From positions 49,051 to 113,050 of the forward strand of contig CADBKO010000013.1 in assembly GCA_902795345.1 (NCBI GenBank): a stretch of DNA of 64,000 nt, written 5' to 3'. The stretch comes from Oscillospiraceae bacterium. GTDB taxonomy: Bacteria; Bacillota; Clostridia; Oscillospirales; Oscillospiraceae. Both the position numbers and the translations under genes were made by a program. Of the stretch, positions 1-11,178 are shown piece by piece (the stretch's first letter is position 1; every line of letters begins with the position of its first letter). Under the pieces are notes generated by a model. It worked only from the letters and a program-made list of their open reading frames with translations. It was not told the DNA's origin and searched no databases.

Positions 1-738
1 TATCAGCTGCTGGAACGGGGCGTGGATATCCGGGTTATCCGCATCACCGGCGGCGCCAAGGACAACGCCATACCCAGAGAATTTGCCGTGCTGTTCGCCT
101 CCGATTTCTCCGCACCCATGATGGAGAAATACACGGACCAGATCGCTGCCGACCTGAAGGAGGAGCTGATCGAAGCCGACCCGGACCTGGCCATCGAGCT
201 GCAGGACGCGGAAAAGGTGGACAGCGCCATCACCAGAGAAGACAGCGGGGCCCTCATCACCATGGGCTATCTGCTTCCCAACGGCATGCTGGCAAAGTCC
301 CCCAAACTGGGCATCCCCTTCGCTTCCCTGAATCTGGGCGTGCTCACCCAGACGGCGGAAAGCATCGACTTTGATTACTGCGTCCGCTGCCCGGTGCGCA
401 GCATGCGGGAGGACATGAGCCGCCAGGTCGAGGGCATCAGCAGCATCTTCGGCGGCTTCATCCAGGTGCAGAACGATTACGACGGCTGGAATTACAGCGA
501 GACTTCCCCCCTGCGGGACGCCCTGCGGAAGGTTCTGGCGGAGCAGGGCATCACGATGGAGGAAGAAGCCACCCACGGCGGCCTGGAGACCGGCATCTTC
601 AAAGGCCGCTATCCTCAGATGGACATCATCACCTACGGTCCCCGCATGTCCGGCTGCCACACCCCCGACGAGCAACTGGAGCTGGACAGCTTCCTTCGCA
701 GCTATCAGAATCTGGTAAAGGTCCTGGAAATCATTTAA
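1..738 (+). CDS. pepD: aminoacyl-histidine dipeptidase PepD (M20C), 5'-truncated
   Basis: The reading frame enters from the left edge, so the N-terminal part and first metal ligands are missing; 245 residues remain. The visible part matches PepD/Xaa-His dipeptidases: the conserved GGAKDNAIPRE segment near the start, the THGGLETGIF motif (nt ~571-600), and MSGCHTPDEQ close to the C-terminus, where the His is a family metal ligand. Family members are cytosolic Zn-dependent dipeptidases that cleave dipeptides such as beta-Ala-His. It ends 41 bases before the next gene, which has its own ribosome binding site, so co-transcription is possible. Family assignment is firm; substrate is inferred. Confidence 0.9.
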   Translation, partial: YQLLERGVDIRVIRITGGAKDNAIPREFAVLFASDFSAPMMEKYTDQIAADLKEELIEADPDLAIELQDAEKVDSAITREDSGALITMGYLLPNGMLAKSPKLGIPFASLNLGVLTQTAESIDFDYCVRCPVRSMREDMSRQVEGISSIFGGFIQVQNDYDGWNYSETSPLRDALRKVLAEQGITMEEEATHGGLETGIFKGRYPQMDIITYGPRMSGCHTPDEQLELDSFLRSYQNLVKVLEII

Positions 739-779
739 TAAGCAAACGGTCCGACAGTCTGAACAAGGAGTGAATGATT

Positions 780-1832
780 ATGTTCCGCAAGATCCCTTAC
801 GTCCCCGCTGAGCTGGACATTGTGGAGGAATTGCCCGGCTGGTTCGGCGGCCCCTCGACCCCGCTGAGGAATACTCCCGTCACCTCCCGGGAGAACATGA
901 TGGCCCTGTTCTATGAAAAGCATCCCTTCTGGATGCCCACCGGCCAGGAGCACAAGATGCTGAGTTCCTCCATCTACAACGACAACTTCGGCCGCGGCAT
1001 GGGCCATGACAACAAGGACGTTTTCGGCATCGAATGGGAATGGGTGCCCGCCGTCGGCGGCAGCATCGTGCGCCCCGGCGAGCCCATGCTCAGCGACGTG
1101 CGGGAATGGAAAGACAAGATCCACTTCCCGGATCTGGACAAGTTCGATTGGAAAGAGGAAGCCAAGAAGGTCAAGATCGACGGGCGTTTTGCCTATCAGC
1201 TCAGCCTGGTCAACGGCTTCTGGTTCGAGCGCCTGATCTCCTTCATGGACTTCGCCCCCGCCGCCATGGCTCTGATCGACGAGGAACAGCAGGATGCGGT
1301 GAAGGAACTCTTCCAGGCCACCACCGATTTTGCCTGCAAGCTGGTGGACAAGCTCTGCGAGACCTGGCCCATGCTGGACGGCTTCAATATCCACGACGAC
1401 TGGGGCGCGCAGAAAGCACCCTTCTTCTCCGAGGAAGTCGCCTATGAATTCTTCGTTCCCTTCATGCGGCAGCTCACCGGCCATATCCACGCCCGGGGCC
1501 GGTATGCCACCCTCCATTCCTGCGGCCATGTGGACAGCCGGGTACAGTGCTTCATCGACGGCGGCTTCGACGAATGGGATCCCCAGCTGATGAACGACAT
1601 CCACGGCCTCTATGAGCGCTGGGGCGACAAGATCGTTCTTGGCGTCTGGCCGGATCAGTTCGACCCGGAAAAGACCAGCCTTGACGAGCAGCGGGAGCGG
1701 GCCAGAGAATTCGTCAGGATGTATTCCCAGGAAGGCAAACCCGTCATCTTCGGTCATTACGGGCGCTTTGCCCAGACGGAAGCCTTCACGGAGGAAGTCT
1801 ATAAAGCCTCCCGCCTGCGTTACGGCGGCTGA
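780..1832 (+). CDS. URO-D family corrinoid-type methyltransferase homologue
   Basis: The 350-residue protein has the uroporphyrinogen decarboxylase (URO-D) fold family signature but resembles the MtaA/MtbA methyltransferase branch rather than HemE. It carries an H-S-C-G motif (His246, Cys248), which is the zinc-ligand pattern of corrinoid:thiol methyltransferases. AAGGAG at 765-770 is only 3 bases from the ATG at 774 but 9 bases from the ATG at 780, so 780 is preferred. A clear paralogue lies at 40080-41165 (shared FERLISFMDF and ALIDEEQQDAV segments and the same zinc motif). Probable role: transfer of methyl groups to or from a corrinoid protein in one-carbon or O-demethylation metabolism. 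No corrinoid-binding protein is in the window, so the substrate is unknown. Confidence 0.8.
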   Translation: MFRKIPYVPAELDIVEELPGWFGGPSTPLRNTPVTSRENMMALFYEKHPFWMPTGQEHKMLSSSIYNDNFGRGMGHDNKDVFGIEWEWVPAVGGSIVRPGEPMLSDVREWKDKIHFPDLDKFDWKEEAKKVKIDGRFAYQLSLVNGFWFERLISFMDFAPAAMALIDEEQQDAVKELFQATTDFACKLVDKLCETWPMLDGFNIHDDWGAQKAPFFSEEVAYEFFVPFMRQLTGHIHARGRYATLHSCGHVDSRVQCFIDGGFDEWDPQLMNDIHGLYERWGDKIVLGVWPDQFDPEKTSLDEQRERAREFVRMYSQEGKPVIFGHYGRFAQTEAFTEEVYKASRLRYGG

Positions 1833-1860
1833 AACAGGCTCCTCACGTTTTGGTTGTCGA

Positions 1861-1906
1861 AACAGCTGCGAAATTGTAACTTTCCCCTTGCAATTTCGCA
1901 GCTGTT
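1861..1906. repeat. perfect 16-bp inverted repeat overlapping a promoter
   Basis: Arms at 1861-1876 and 1891-1906 are perfectly complementary (AACAGCTGCGAAATTG and its complement) with a 14-base loop. It follows the URO-D gene and could terminate it, but there is no T tract after the right arm. The right arm contains part of the -35 element of the downstream ATPase promoter, so an operator role is equally possible. Confidence 0.75.
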
Positions 1907-1917
1907 CGTTATATAAT
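1888..1917 (+). promoter_or_regulatory. promoter of V-ATPase operon
   Basis: TTGCAA at 1888-1893 and TATAAT at 1912-1917 with an 18-base spacer, 37 bases before the first ATPase gene. The -35 lies within the inverted repeat at 1861-1906. Confidence 0.65.
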
Positions 1918-1954
1918 TCCATAGTTATGTGTCAATGAACGGAGGGTGATGCTT

Positions 1955-2263
1955 ATGGACGGCATCGACGCAATCCTTCAGGCTGAAAAGGAAGCCGAAC
2001 GCATCCGCCGGGACGCCCGCGTTGAGGCGGACGCTTTGCTGGGCAGCGCGGAGGGCTATCGGCAGCGGACGCTGGATGCTGCCCGTCTGGAAGGCGAGGA
2101 AGAAAAGCAGCGGCTTCTGGACAATGCGCGGAAGCGGGCGGAAGAACGGAAAGCCGAGCTGCGGATCGTCGCGGACGTAAAAAACAGCGAGCTGCGTGCA
2201 GAAGCGGAAAAGCGCTTGGACGCAGCGGCGAAGATGATCGCGGAAAGGATCGCCGGAGACTGA
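1955..2263 (+). CDS. V-type ATPase peripheral-stalk subunit (G/H type)
   Basis: A 102-residue, highly charged alpha-helical protein rich in Glu, Lys, Arg and Ala with heptad-like spacing, as in the AhaH/V-ATPase G peripheral stalk subunit that pairs with subunit E. It is the first gene of the ATPase operon, directly followed (1 base) by the subunit I gene. GGAGGG at 1941-1946 sets the start at the ATG at 1955 (spacing 8); ATG at 1949 is too close. Its N-terminus (MDGIDAILQAEKEAERI) resembles that of subunit E (MNGIDKVAARI), as expected for related stalk helices. Function is inferred from composition and position, since coiled coils carry little family-specific signal. Confidence 0.8.
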   Translation: MDGIDAILQAEKEAERIRRDARVEADALLGSAEGYRQRTLDAARLEGEEEKQRLLDNARKRAEERKAELRIVADVKNSELRAEAEKRLDAAAKMIAERIAGD

Positions 2264-2264
2264 A

Positions 2265-4680
<2,416 letters not shown>

Positions 4681-4681
4681 A

Positions 4682-5269
4682 ATGCCGATGAACGGGATCG
4701 ACAAGGTTGCTGCCCGGATCGTCTCCGACGCGCAGCAGGAAGCCTCGGCTATGAAATCGGAGGCGGAAAAGCGCGCTGCCGAGCTGAAAGCGGCTGCCGA
4801 CCGGCATGCCGAGGAGCTGCGGCAGACTTACCTGGCCGAGGGCGATGCCGAAGCCGAGAAGCAGTATTCCCTTCTGGTGTCCGCTGCCGAAACGGAAGCC
4901 AAGAAGGATCTGCTGCGCGTAAAGCAGGACGTTCTTTCCGAGGCCTTTGACCGGGCGGTGCTTTACCTTCGCAATCTGGAAAAGGAGCGCTATGTGAAGC
5001 TGCTCTCCTCCCTGGCACGGAAGGCATCCGAGACCGGCACTGAGGAGATCATCCTCAATTCGGAGGATCGGGAAAAGCTGGGCGGCGCGCTCCTGGAAGA
5101 GCTGAAACGCAGCGGAAGCCGGCTTACCCTTTCGGAGGAGACCCGGCCCATCGTGGGCGGGCTGATCCTCTCCCAGGGCAGGATCGAGATCAACTGCGCA
5201 CTGGACACGCTGGCGGACCTGCACCGCAGCGAGCTGGCCGGAGAAGCCGCCAGGCTGCTGTTCGGCTGA
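4682..5269 (+). CDS. ntpE: V-type ATPase subunit E
   Basis: The 195-residue protein has an Ala/Glu/Lys-rich N-terminal helix (residues 1-75) followed by a globular C-terminal domain ending in the family-type segment GGLILSQGRIEINCALDTLADLHR (residues about 155-180). This is the layout of NtpE, which forms the peripheral stalk with the small G/H subunit and caps the catalytic head. It begins one base after the ntpK stop codon and ends 9 bases before ntpC. Length fits the family. Confidence 0.92.
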   Translation: MPMNGIDKVAARIVSDAQQEASAMKSEAEKRAAELKAAADRHAEELRQTYLAEGDAEAEKQYSLLVSAAETEAKKDLLRVKQDVLSEAFDRAVLYLRNLEKERYVKLLSSLARKASETGTEEIILNSEDREKLGGALLEELKRSGSRLTLSEETRPIVGGLILSQGRIEINCALDTLADLHRSELAGEAARLLFG

Positions 5270-5278
5270 GGAGACGAC

Positions 5279-6079
5279 GTGAAAAAGATCAAGGATACGG
5301 ATTACCTCTACCTCTCCGCCTATCTGCAGGCCAAAAGCGCCCGCAGAAACGAGAGCGCGGAGGACAAGGCCGCCGCGTTTCGGGAGCTGAGTTCTCTGGC
5401 CCCCGATCCGCAGATCGTGGACTTTTTCCGGCTGAAATACGATTATCACAATGCGAAGGTCTATCTGAAAAGCGTAGCCGCCGGCGAGGACAACAGCCGT
5501 CTTTTCCTGCCTCTGGGCCGCTGCGCGCCTGCGGTGCTGACGGAAGCCTGCCGCACAGAGGACTATCGAAGCCTTCCGGCGGAATTTGCCGCGGCGCTGA
5601 AGGAATCCTCCGAAACCCTGGGGCGTACCTCCGACCCGCGTCTGGCGGATTTCATCCTGGACCGGGCCTATGTGAAGGAAATGAAGGATACGGCGGAAAA
5701 GACCCGCAGCGATTTCCTTCTCGGCTATGCCGCCCTGCAGGCCGACGCTCTGAATCTGCGCGCCCTGGTGCGCATGCTGAAAAGCGGCGTCCGCCCGGAA
5801 CAGCTGAAGAGCGTGCTGACGGACTGCGGAAGCGTCCGCTGCGCCGCGATCAGCTCCGCCTATCCGGATGCGGCGGCGGTGATGAGCCTTTACAAGTCCA
5901 CGAAGCTCTCCCCTTCCCTCGGCGATGCGGAAAAGGCCGTGAAGGGCGAAGGGTTCGCCCCCTTCGAGCGCGCTGTGCGCAGCTGTCTGGACGGGTATAT
6001 GGAGAAAGCCAAATATGCCTGCTTCGGTGAAAACGTCCTCATCCGCTACCTTTATCAGATCGAGGAGCAAAGCACATGA
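5279..6079 (+). CDS. ntpC: V-type ATPase subunit C, short form
   Basis: The start is GTG at 5279, preceded by GAGGAGA. The protein (266 residues) matches subunit C/d (AC39-type), which links the central stalk to the membrane ring: the N-terminal YLYLSAYLQAKSA segment, the DFFRLKYDYHNAKVYLK helix, and a C-terminal segment ending in NVLIRYLYQIEEQ. Typical bacterial NtpC proteins are about 320-350 residues. The missing length lies between residues about 18 and 45, where the usual helical domain following the first helix is reduced to a short linker. The reading frame is continuous, so this is a compact variant, not obvious decay. It overlaps ntpF by an ATGA. Confidence 0.88.
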   Translation: MKKIKDTDYLYLSAYLQAKSARRNESAEDKAAAFRELSSLAPDPQIVDFFRLKYDYHNAKVYLKSVAAGEDNSRLFLPLGRCAPAVLTEACRTEDYRSLPAEFAAALKESSETLGRTSDPRLADFILDRAYVKEMKDTAEKTRSDFLLGYAALQADALNLRALVRMLKSGVRPEQLKSVLTDCGSVRCAAISSAYPDAAAVMSLYKSTKLSPSLGDAEKAVKGEGFAPFERAVRSCLDGYMEKAKYACFGENVLIRYLYQIEEQST

Positions 6080-6396
6080 ACGGATATAAGATCGCCGTCA
6101 TCGGTGACCGGGAGAGCGTGATGGGCTTCCGTGCCCTGGGGATCGACGTGTTCCCTGCCGACGAAGAGAATGCCAAGGCGGTTTTCACCGGCGTCGTCCG
6201 GGCGGAGGATCCCGCCTATGCCATCCTCTATATCACGGAGGAGCTCACCATCCCCCTGCGCACGGAGATCGACGCGCTGAAGGATGAGCTGATCCCCGCC
6301 ATCATCCCCATCCCCTCCAAAAACGGCACGCTCAACCTGGGTATGAACGCCCTCAACAGCGCCGTGGAGCGGGCCGTGGGCAGCAACATTCTCTGA
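6076..6396 (+). CDS. ntpF: V-type ATPase subunit F
   Basis: A 106-residue protein with the small Rossmann-like pattern of subunit F: the N-terminal strand [20 protein letters not shown] and the later IPIPSKNG turn are typical. Subunit F sits on the central rotor together with D. Its start overlaps the ntpC stop (ATGA). A 50-base gap with a new ribosome binding site separates it from ntpA. Length is normal. Confidence 0.92.
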   Translation: MNGYKIAVIGDRESVMGFRALGIDVFPADEENAKAVFTGVVRAEDPAYAILYITEELTIPLRTEIDALKDELIPAIIPIPSKNGTLNLGMNALNSAVERAVGSNIL

Positions 6397-6446
6397 TCTT
6401 TCACCTTCGCTTCTCATTCTTCAATAGGAATGGAGTTATCGAACAT

Positions 6447-8201
6447 ATGGGAAAAATCATTAAGGTATCCGGCCCGCTGGTGGTAGCCGAGGGGCTGGCA
6501 GACGCCGGCATGGCCGACGTGGTCAAGGTCGGCGCGCAGGGCCTCAAGGGCGAGATCCTGACCATGACCGGCGACCGGGCCTCTATCCAGGTCTACGAGG
6601 AGACCGCCGGGCTCGGGCCCGGCGCCGAAGTGGTCACCACCGGCGCGCCTCTCAGCGTGGAGCTGGGTCCCGGCCTGCTGGAAAGCATCTACGACGGCAT
6701 CCAGCGGCCCCTCACGGAGATCCGGGCTCTGGCGGGCGAGACCATCGCCCGGGGCATCGACGTGCCCGCCCTGAACCGCACAAAGAAATGGCATTTCATC
6801 CCCGTTGTGGAGGTGGGCTGCCATGTTTCCGGCGGCGACATCATCGGCACGGTGGAGGAAACCAGCGCCATTACCCATCGTATCATGGTCCCCCATGGCG
6901 TGGAGGGTGAACTTGTCTCCATCAAGGAGGGCGATTTCACGGTCCTGGAGACCGTGGCCGTCGTCACCATGCGGGGCGGCAGCCGGAAAGAGCTCACCAT
7001 GATGCAGACCTGGCCCGTGCGCCGCAACCGGCCTTACAAACACAAATTCCTGCCCGATACCCCCATGCAGAGCGGGCAGCGGGTCATCGATACCCTCTTC
7101 CCCATCGCCAAGGGCGGCACCGCCGCCGTCCCCGGACCCTTCGGCAGCGGCAAGACCGTGGTGCAGCACGCCCTGGCCAAATGGTCGGACGTGGATATCG
7201 TGGTCTACATCGGCTGCGGCGAGCGCGGTAACGAGATGACGGACGTGCTGATGGAGTTCCCGGAGCTGCAGGACCCCCGCACCGGCGAACCGCTGATGAA
7301 GCGGACCGTGCTCATCGCCAACACCTCCGATATGCCCGTGGCGGCCCGTGAGGCTTCCATCTATACCGGCATCACCATCGCGGAGTATTTCCGGGACATG
7401 GGCTATGACGTGGCTGTCATCGCCGACTCCACCTCCCGCTGGGCCGAGGCCCTCCGCGAAATGTCCGGCCGTCTGGAAGAGATGCCCGGCGAAGAAGGCT
7501 ACCCCGCCTACCTGGCCTCCCGCCTGGCCCAGTTCTACGAGCGGGCCGGTTGCGTGGAATGTCTGGCCTCCGAGCCCCGGAGAGGTTCCCTCACCGCCAT
7601 CGGCGCCGTTTCCCCACCGGGCGGCGACACCTCCGAGCCCGTTTCCCAGGCCACCCTGCGCATCGTCAAGGTGTTCTGGGGCCTGGATTCCAGCCTGGCC
7701 CATGCCCGTCACTTCCCCGCCATCAACTGGCTCAACAGCTATTCCCTGTATATGGACAACCTTCGCCCCTGGTATGACCGCAATCTGGGCCGCAGCTTCC
7801 TGGAGAACCGGGCCAAGGCTGTCGCCATCCTCCAGGAGGAGAACAACCTTCAGGAGATCGTCAAGCTGGTTGGTCAGGACGCCCTTTCCGCCGGTGACCG
7901 CCTCACCATGGAGACGGCCAAGATGATCCGGGAGGACTTTTTGCAGCAGAACGCCTTTGTGGACATCGACAACTATTCCACCTATGAGCGGCAGGCCATG
8001 CTGTTGGATATCATCCTGCGGTACGACGATCTCTGCCGCAAGGCCGTCAGCGCAGGCGCCGACCTCAACAAGCTCATCCAGATCGAGGCCCGGGACCGCA
8101 TCGGACGCGCCAAATCCGTTCCCGCGGAGACCTACGCGGAGGAATACTCCCGGATGGCGGACGATATGGCCGCGCAGATCAAGGAGGCCAGCCATGATTA
8201 A
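6447..8201 (+). CDS. ntpA: V-type ATPase catalytic subunit A
   Basis: The 584-residue catalytic subunit is complete. It shows the N-terminal beta-barrel, the bulge region typical of V-type A subunits, the Walker A loop GPFGSGKT (nt ~7135-7158), the [11 protein letters not shown] segment, and the Walker B-like [20 protein letters not shown] region. It hydrolyses or makes ATP in the A3B3 head. The coding end overlaps the ntpB start by 8 bases. Sequence is fully intact, in contrast to the broken ntpB that follows. Confidence 0.96.
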   Translation: MGKIIKVSGPLVVAEGLADAGMADVVKVGAQGLKGEILTMTGDRASIQVYEETAGLGPGAEVVTTGAPLSVELGPGLLESIYDGIQRPLTEIRALAGETIARGIDVPALNRTKKWHFIPVVEVGCHVSGGDIIGTVEETSAITHRIMVPHGVEGELVSIKEGDFTVLETVAVVTMRGGSRKELTMMQTWPVRRNRPYKHKFLPDTPMQSGQRVIDTLFPIAKGGTAAVPGPFGSGKTVVQHALAKWSDVDIVVYIGCGERGNEMTDVLMEFPELQDPRTGEPLMKRTVLIANTSDMPVAAREASIYTGITIAEYFRDMGYDVAVIADSTSRWAEALREMSGRLEEMPGEEGYPAYLASRLAQFYERAGCVECLASEPRRGSLTAIGAVSPPGGDTSEPVSQATLRIVKVFWGLDSSLAHARHFPAINWLNSYSLYMDNLRPWYDRNLGRSFLENRAKAVAILQEENNLQEIVKLVGQDALSAGDRLTMETAKMIREDFLQQNAFVDIDNYSTYERQAMLLDIILRYDDLCRKAVSAGADLNKLIQIEARDRIGRAKSVPAETYAEEYSRMADDMAAQIKEASHD

Positions 8202-9526
8202 GGAATACAAAACCATAAGAGAGATCTCCGGCCCTCTGATGATCGTCAAGAACGTGGAGGGCGTCACCTACGACGAGCTGGCGGAGATCGAGCTTCCCTC
8301 CGGGGAGACCCGGCGCTGCAAGGTGCTGGAAGTGGACCGGGATCGGGCAGTGGTACAGCTGTTCGACTCCTCCAGCGGCATCAACCTGGCGGAGAGCAAG
8401 GTCCGTTTCCTGGGCCACGGCATGCAGCTGGGCGTCAGTCCGGACATGCTGGGCCGCGTATTCGACGGCATGGGCCGCCCCATCGACGACGGCCCGGAGA
8501 TCCTGGCGGACAAGTATGAGGACATCAACGGTCTTCCCATGAACCCCGCCGCCAGAGACTATCCCTCCGAATTCATCCAGACCGGCATTTCCGCCATCGA
8601 CGGGCTGAACACCCTGGTCCGCGGGCAGAAGCTGCCCATCTTCTCCGGCTCCGGCCTCCCCCACGCCAACCTGGCCGCTCAGATCGCCCGCCAGGCCAAG
8701 GTGCTGGGCACCAGCGATCCCTTTGCCGTCGTCTTTGCCGCCATCGGCATCACCTTCGAGGAGTCGGAATATCATGTTCTCCAACCTGGCCAACGACCCC
8801 GCCGTGGAACGTATCTCCACCCCCCGCATGGCTCTGACGGCGGCGGAATACCTGGCCTTTGAGCAGAATATGCATGTGCTGGTCATCATGACGGACATCA
8901 CCAACTACGCGGAAGCTCTCCGTGAGATCTCCGCCGCCCGGAAGGAAGTGCCCGGACGCCGCGGTTATCCCGGCTATCTTTACACCGACCTGGCCTCTAT
9001 GTACGAGCGGGCCGGACGCCGCCAGGGAAAGAAGGGCTCCATCACCCTCATCCCCATCCTGACCATGCCGGAGGACGACATCACCCACCCCATCCCCGAC
9101 CTGACCGGATATATCACCGAGGGGCAGATCATCCTCTCCCGTGAGCTTTATCTGAAGAACTTCCTGCCTCCCATCGACGTTCTCCCCTCTCTGAGCCGTC
9201 TGAAGGATAAGGGCATCGGCGAGGGAAAAACCCGGGAGGATCACGCCGGCACCATGAACCAGCTCTTTGCCGCTTACAGCGCCGGTAAGGACGCTGCCGA
9301 GCTGATGACCATTCTGGGCGAAGCCGCCCTTTCCGACACCGACAAGCTCTACGCCAAGTTCGCCGGAGAGTTTGAGAAGCTCTATATCGGCCAGGGCCAG
9401 GAGACGGACCGCAGCATCGAGGAGACCCTGGACATCGGCTGGAAGCTACTGTCCATCCTGCCCAAGAGCGAGCTGAAGCGCATCAAGCTGGAGTATATCG
9501 AGAAGTATCTCCCCAAGGAGGACTGA
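8194..9526 (+). pseudogene. ntpB: V-type ATPase subunit B, broken by a frame-disrupting deletion
   Basis: Residues 1-193 (8194-8772) are a normal NtpB start, through FEESEY. The frame then runs into unrelated sequence and stops at 8862. The rest of NtpB ([14 protein letters not shown] to the C-terminal [11 protein letters not shown]) continues in the +1 frame from 8774 to 9526. Compared with E. hirae NtpB, about 15 residues between FEEAEF and MFMNLAND are absent. That corresponds to a net loss of about 44 bases, which explains the frame change. Everything else, including [15 protein letters not shown] and [19 protein letters not shown], is well conserved. Either a recent mutation or an assembly error is likely, because the rest of the operon shows no decay. 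Confidence 0.88.
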
Positions 9527-9528
9527 GC

Positions 9529-10185
9529 ATGGCCGTCATGTCGGATATCAAGCCGACCCGCATGGAGCTGAAGAAGACCAAGGCCCGTCTCAAAACCGCC
9601 ACCCGCGGCCACAAACTGCTGAAGGACAAGCGGGATGAGCTGATGCGCAACTTTCTTCAGATCGTGCGGGAAAACAAGGCCCTGCGCCAGAAGGTGGAGA
9701 AGGGCCTTGCGGAAGCCATGGCCAGCATGGCCAACGCTTCCCGGCTCATGAGCCCGGAGATCCTGGAGCAATCCCTCCTCTGCCCCAAGCAGGGCGTGGA
9801 GGTGGATATCCAGCTGAAAAACATCATGAGCGTCAATATCCCCGAATATGGCTTCCGCACCCGCACCGACGCCGCCGAGGACATTTATCCCTATGGTTAC
9901 GCCATGACTTCCGGGGAGCTGGACGAGAGCATCGACCGGCTCAGCGAAGTCTTCCGGGATATGCTGGAGCTGGCCAGGGCGGAGAAATCCATGCAGCTCA
10001 TGGCAGCGGAGATCGAGCGCACCCGCCGCCGTGTCAACGCCTTGGAATACGTTATGATCCCCCAGATGCAGGACACCATCCGCTATATCACCATGAAGCT
10101 GGAGGAAAACGAGCGCAGCACCACCACCCGTCTGATGAAGGTCAAGGATCAGATCCTTCAGGAAGCCCACGATTTCGAATACTGA
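9529..10185 (+). CDS. ntpD: V-type ATPase central rotor subunit D
   Basis: The 218-residue protein has long N- and C-terminal helices forming the rotor coiled coil, with the family motifs PTRMELKKTKARLKTATRGHKLLKDKRDEL near the N-terminus and RRVNALEYVMIPQMQDTIRYI near residue 165. It couples ATP hydrolysis in the head to rotation of the K ring. It starts 2 bases after the ntpB stop and is the last gene of the operon, followed directly by an intrinsic terminator. Alternative start at the second ATG (9538) cannot be excluded. Confidence 0.94.
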   Translation: MAVMSDIKPTRMELKKTKARLKTATRGHKLLKDKRDELMRNFLQIVRENKALRQKVEKGLAEAMASMANASRLMSPEILEQSLLCPKQGVEVDIQLKNIMSVNIPEYGFRTRTDAAEDIYPYGYAMTSGELDESIDRLSEVFRDMLELARAEKSMQLMAAEIERTRRRVNALEYVMIPQMQDTIRYITMKLEENERSTTTRLMKVKDQILQEAHDFEY

Positions 10186-10195
10186 CACAGTACCG

Positions 10196-10230
10196 GCCCC
10201 GCATCCGAAAGGAGGCGGGGCTTCTTTTTT
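10196..10230 (+). terminator. intrinsic terminator of V-ATPase operon
   Basis: GCCCCGC (10196-10202) pairs with GCGGGGC (10215-10221) and is followed by a T-rich tract. Confidence 0.88.
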
Positions 10231-10232
10231 CG

Positions 10233-10261
10233 TTGCATCGCCGGAGATAATGCGCTATAAT
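10233..10261 (+). promoter_or_regulatory. promoter of Fe-S subunit gene
   Basis: TTGCAT at 10233-10238 and TATAAT at 10256-10261 with a 17-base spacer, just after the operon terminator. Confidence 0.65.
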
Positions 10262-10289
10262 ATTCTTACTTTGATTTAGGAGAATGCAA

Positions 10290-11102
10290 ATGGCACTTGC
10301 TTTTGTGATCGACGCGGCCAAATGTAACGGCTGCTATAACTGCCAGATCGCCTGCAAGGACGAGCATGTGGGCAACGACTGGAGCCCTTATGCAAAGCCG
10401 CAGCCGGAGATCGGCCAGTTCTGGCTTCGCGTGGAGGAGCAGGTGATGGGCACGATCCCCAAGGTGCGCATCCATTACCTCCCCCGCCTCTGCAACCACT
10501 GTGAAAAGGCTGCCTGCCTGGAAGCCTGCCCGGAAAAAGCCATCCTTCGCCGGGAGGATGGGCTGGTGCTGATAGAGCCTGAGAAGTGCACCGGCTGCGG
10601 TAAATGCCGCGACGCCTGTCCCTACGGCGTCATTTATATGAATGCGGAGCTGAGAATCGCCCAGAAGTGCACCGGCTGCGCCCATCTCCTGGACCACGGC
10701 TCGAAGATGCCCCGCTGCGTGGAGGCCTGCCCCACGGAGGCCATTACCTTCGGGAAGGAAGAGGAACTGGAGGACGAAATCGACGGCGCTGAAGTCTGGC
10801 AGCCGGAGACCGGGCTCCATCCCAGGGTCTATTATCGCAACGTACCGGGCTGCTTCATCGCCGGGACCCTCTATGACCCGGATAAGAAAGTGATCGTGGA
10901 AGGGGCCCGCTGCCTTCTTAGCAGCGGCGGGAAGAACTGGGAAGCCGTTACGGATTCCTTCGGTGACTTTTGGTTCCGGGACCTGAAGCACGGCATTTAT
11001 GAGCTTCTGATCCATGCCGAGGGCTATGCGCCGAAGCGTATTGCCCCCATCCGCAACAAGAATTCCATAAATCTTGGGGATATTCCCCTGGAACGGGCAT
11101 AA
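10290..11102 (+). CDS. four-cluster [4Fe-4S] subunit of a molybdopterin-type oxidoreductase, with C-terminal beta domain
   Basis: The protein (270 residues) has four Cys groups at about residues 12-22, 68-80, 100-110 and 127-147, each giving four Cys. This is the 16-Cys pattern of DmsB/PhsB-type electron-transfer subunits. After about residue 190 there is an extra domain (GCFIAGTLYDPD, then TDSFGDFWFRDLKHGIYELLIHAEGY) of the carboxypeptidase-regulatory/transthyretin-like type. A comparable C-terminal beta domain is known in the small subunit of pyrogallol-phloroglucinol transhydroxylase. AGGAG at 10278-10282 favours the ATG at 10290 over 10284. No large molybdopterin subunit is next to it; the following gene is an Old Yellow Enzyme homologue with its own promoter. 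Confidence 0.82.
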   Translation: MALAFVIDAAKCNGCYNCQIACKDEHVGNDWSPYAKPQPEIGQFWLRVEEQVMGTIPKVRIHYLPRLCNHCEKAACLEACPEKAILRREDGLVLIEPEKCTGCGKCRDACPYGVIYMNAELRIAQKCTGCAHLLDHGSKMPRCVEACPTEAITFGKEEELEDEIDGAEVWQPETGLHPRVYYRNVPGCFIAGTLYDPDKKVIVEGARCLLSSGGKNWEAVTDSFGDFWFRDLKHGIYELLIHAEGYAPKRIAPIRNKNSINLGDIPLERA

Positions 11103-11107
11103 AGGGC

Positions 11108-11136
11108 TTGTACTTTTTCGGAAAATCAGCTAAAAT
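11108..11136 (+). promoter_or_regulatory. promoter of Old Yellow Enzyme-type gene
   Basis: TTGTAC at 11108-11113 and TAAAAT at 11131-11136, spacer 17 bases, 42 bases before the start codon. Confidence 0.55.
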
Positions 11137-11178
11137 AAACTATCAACATTAGTAAAAACTGTGAAAGGATGATTACCT

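Noticed and set aside
780..1832. HemE (uroporphyrinogen decarboxylase of heme synthesis) for the two URO-D proteins
   Set aside because: Both have the H-S-C-G zinc motif of methyltransferases, and no other heme genes are nearby.
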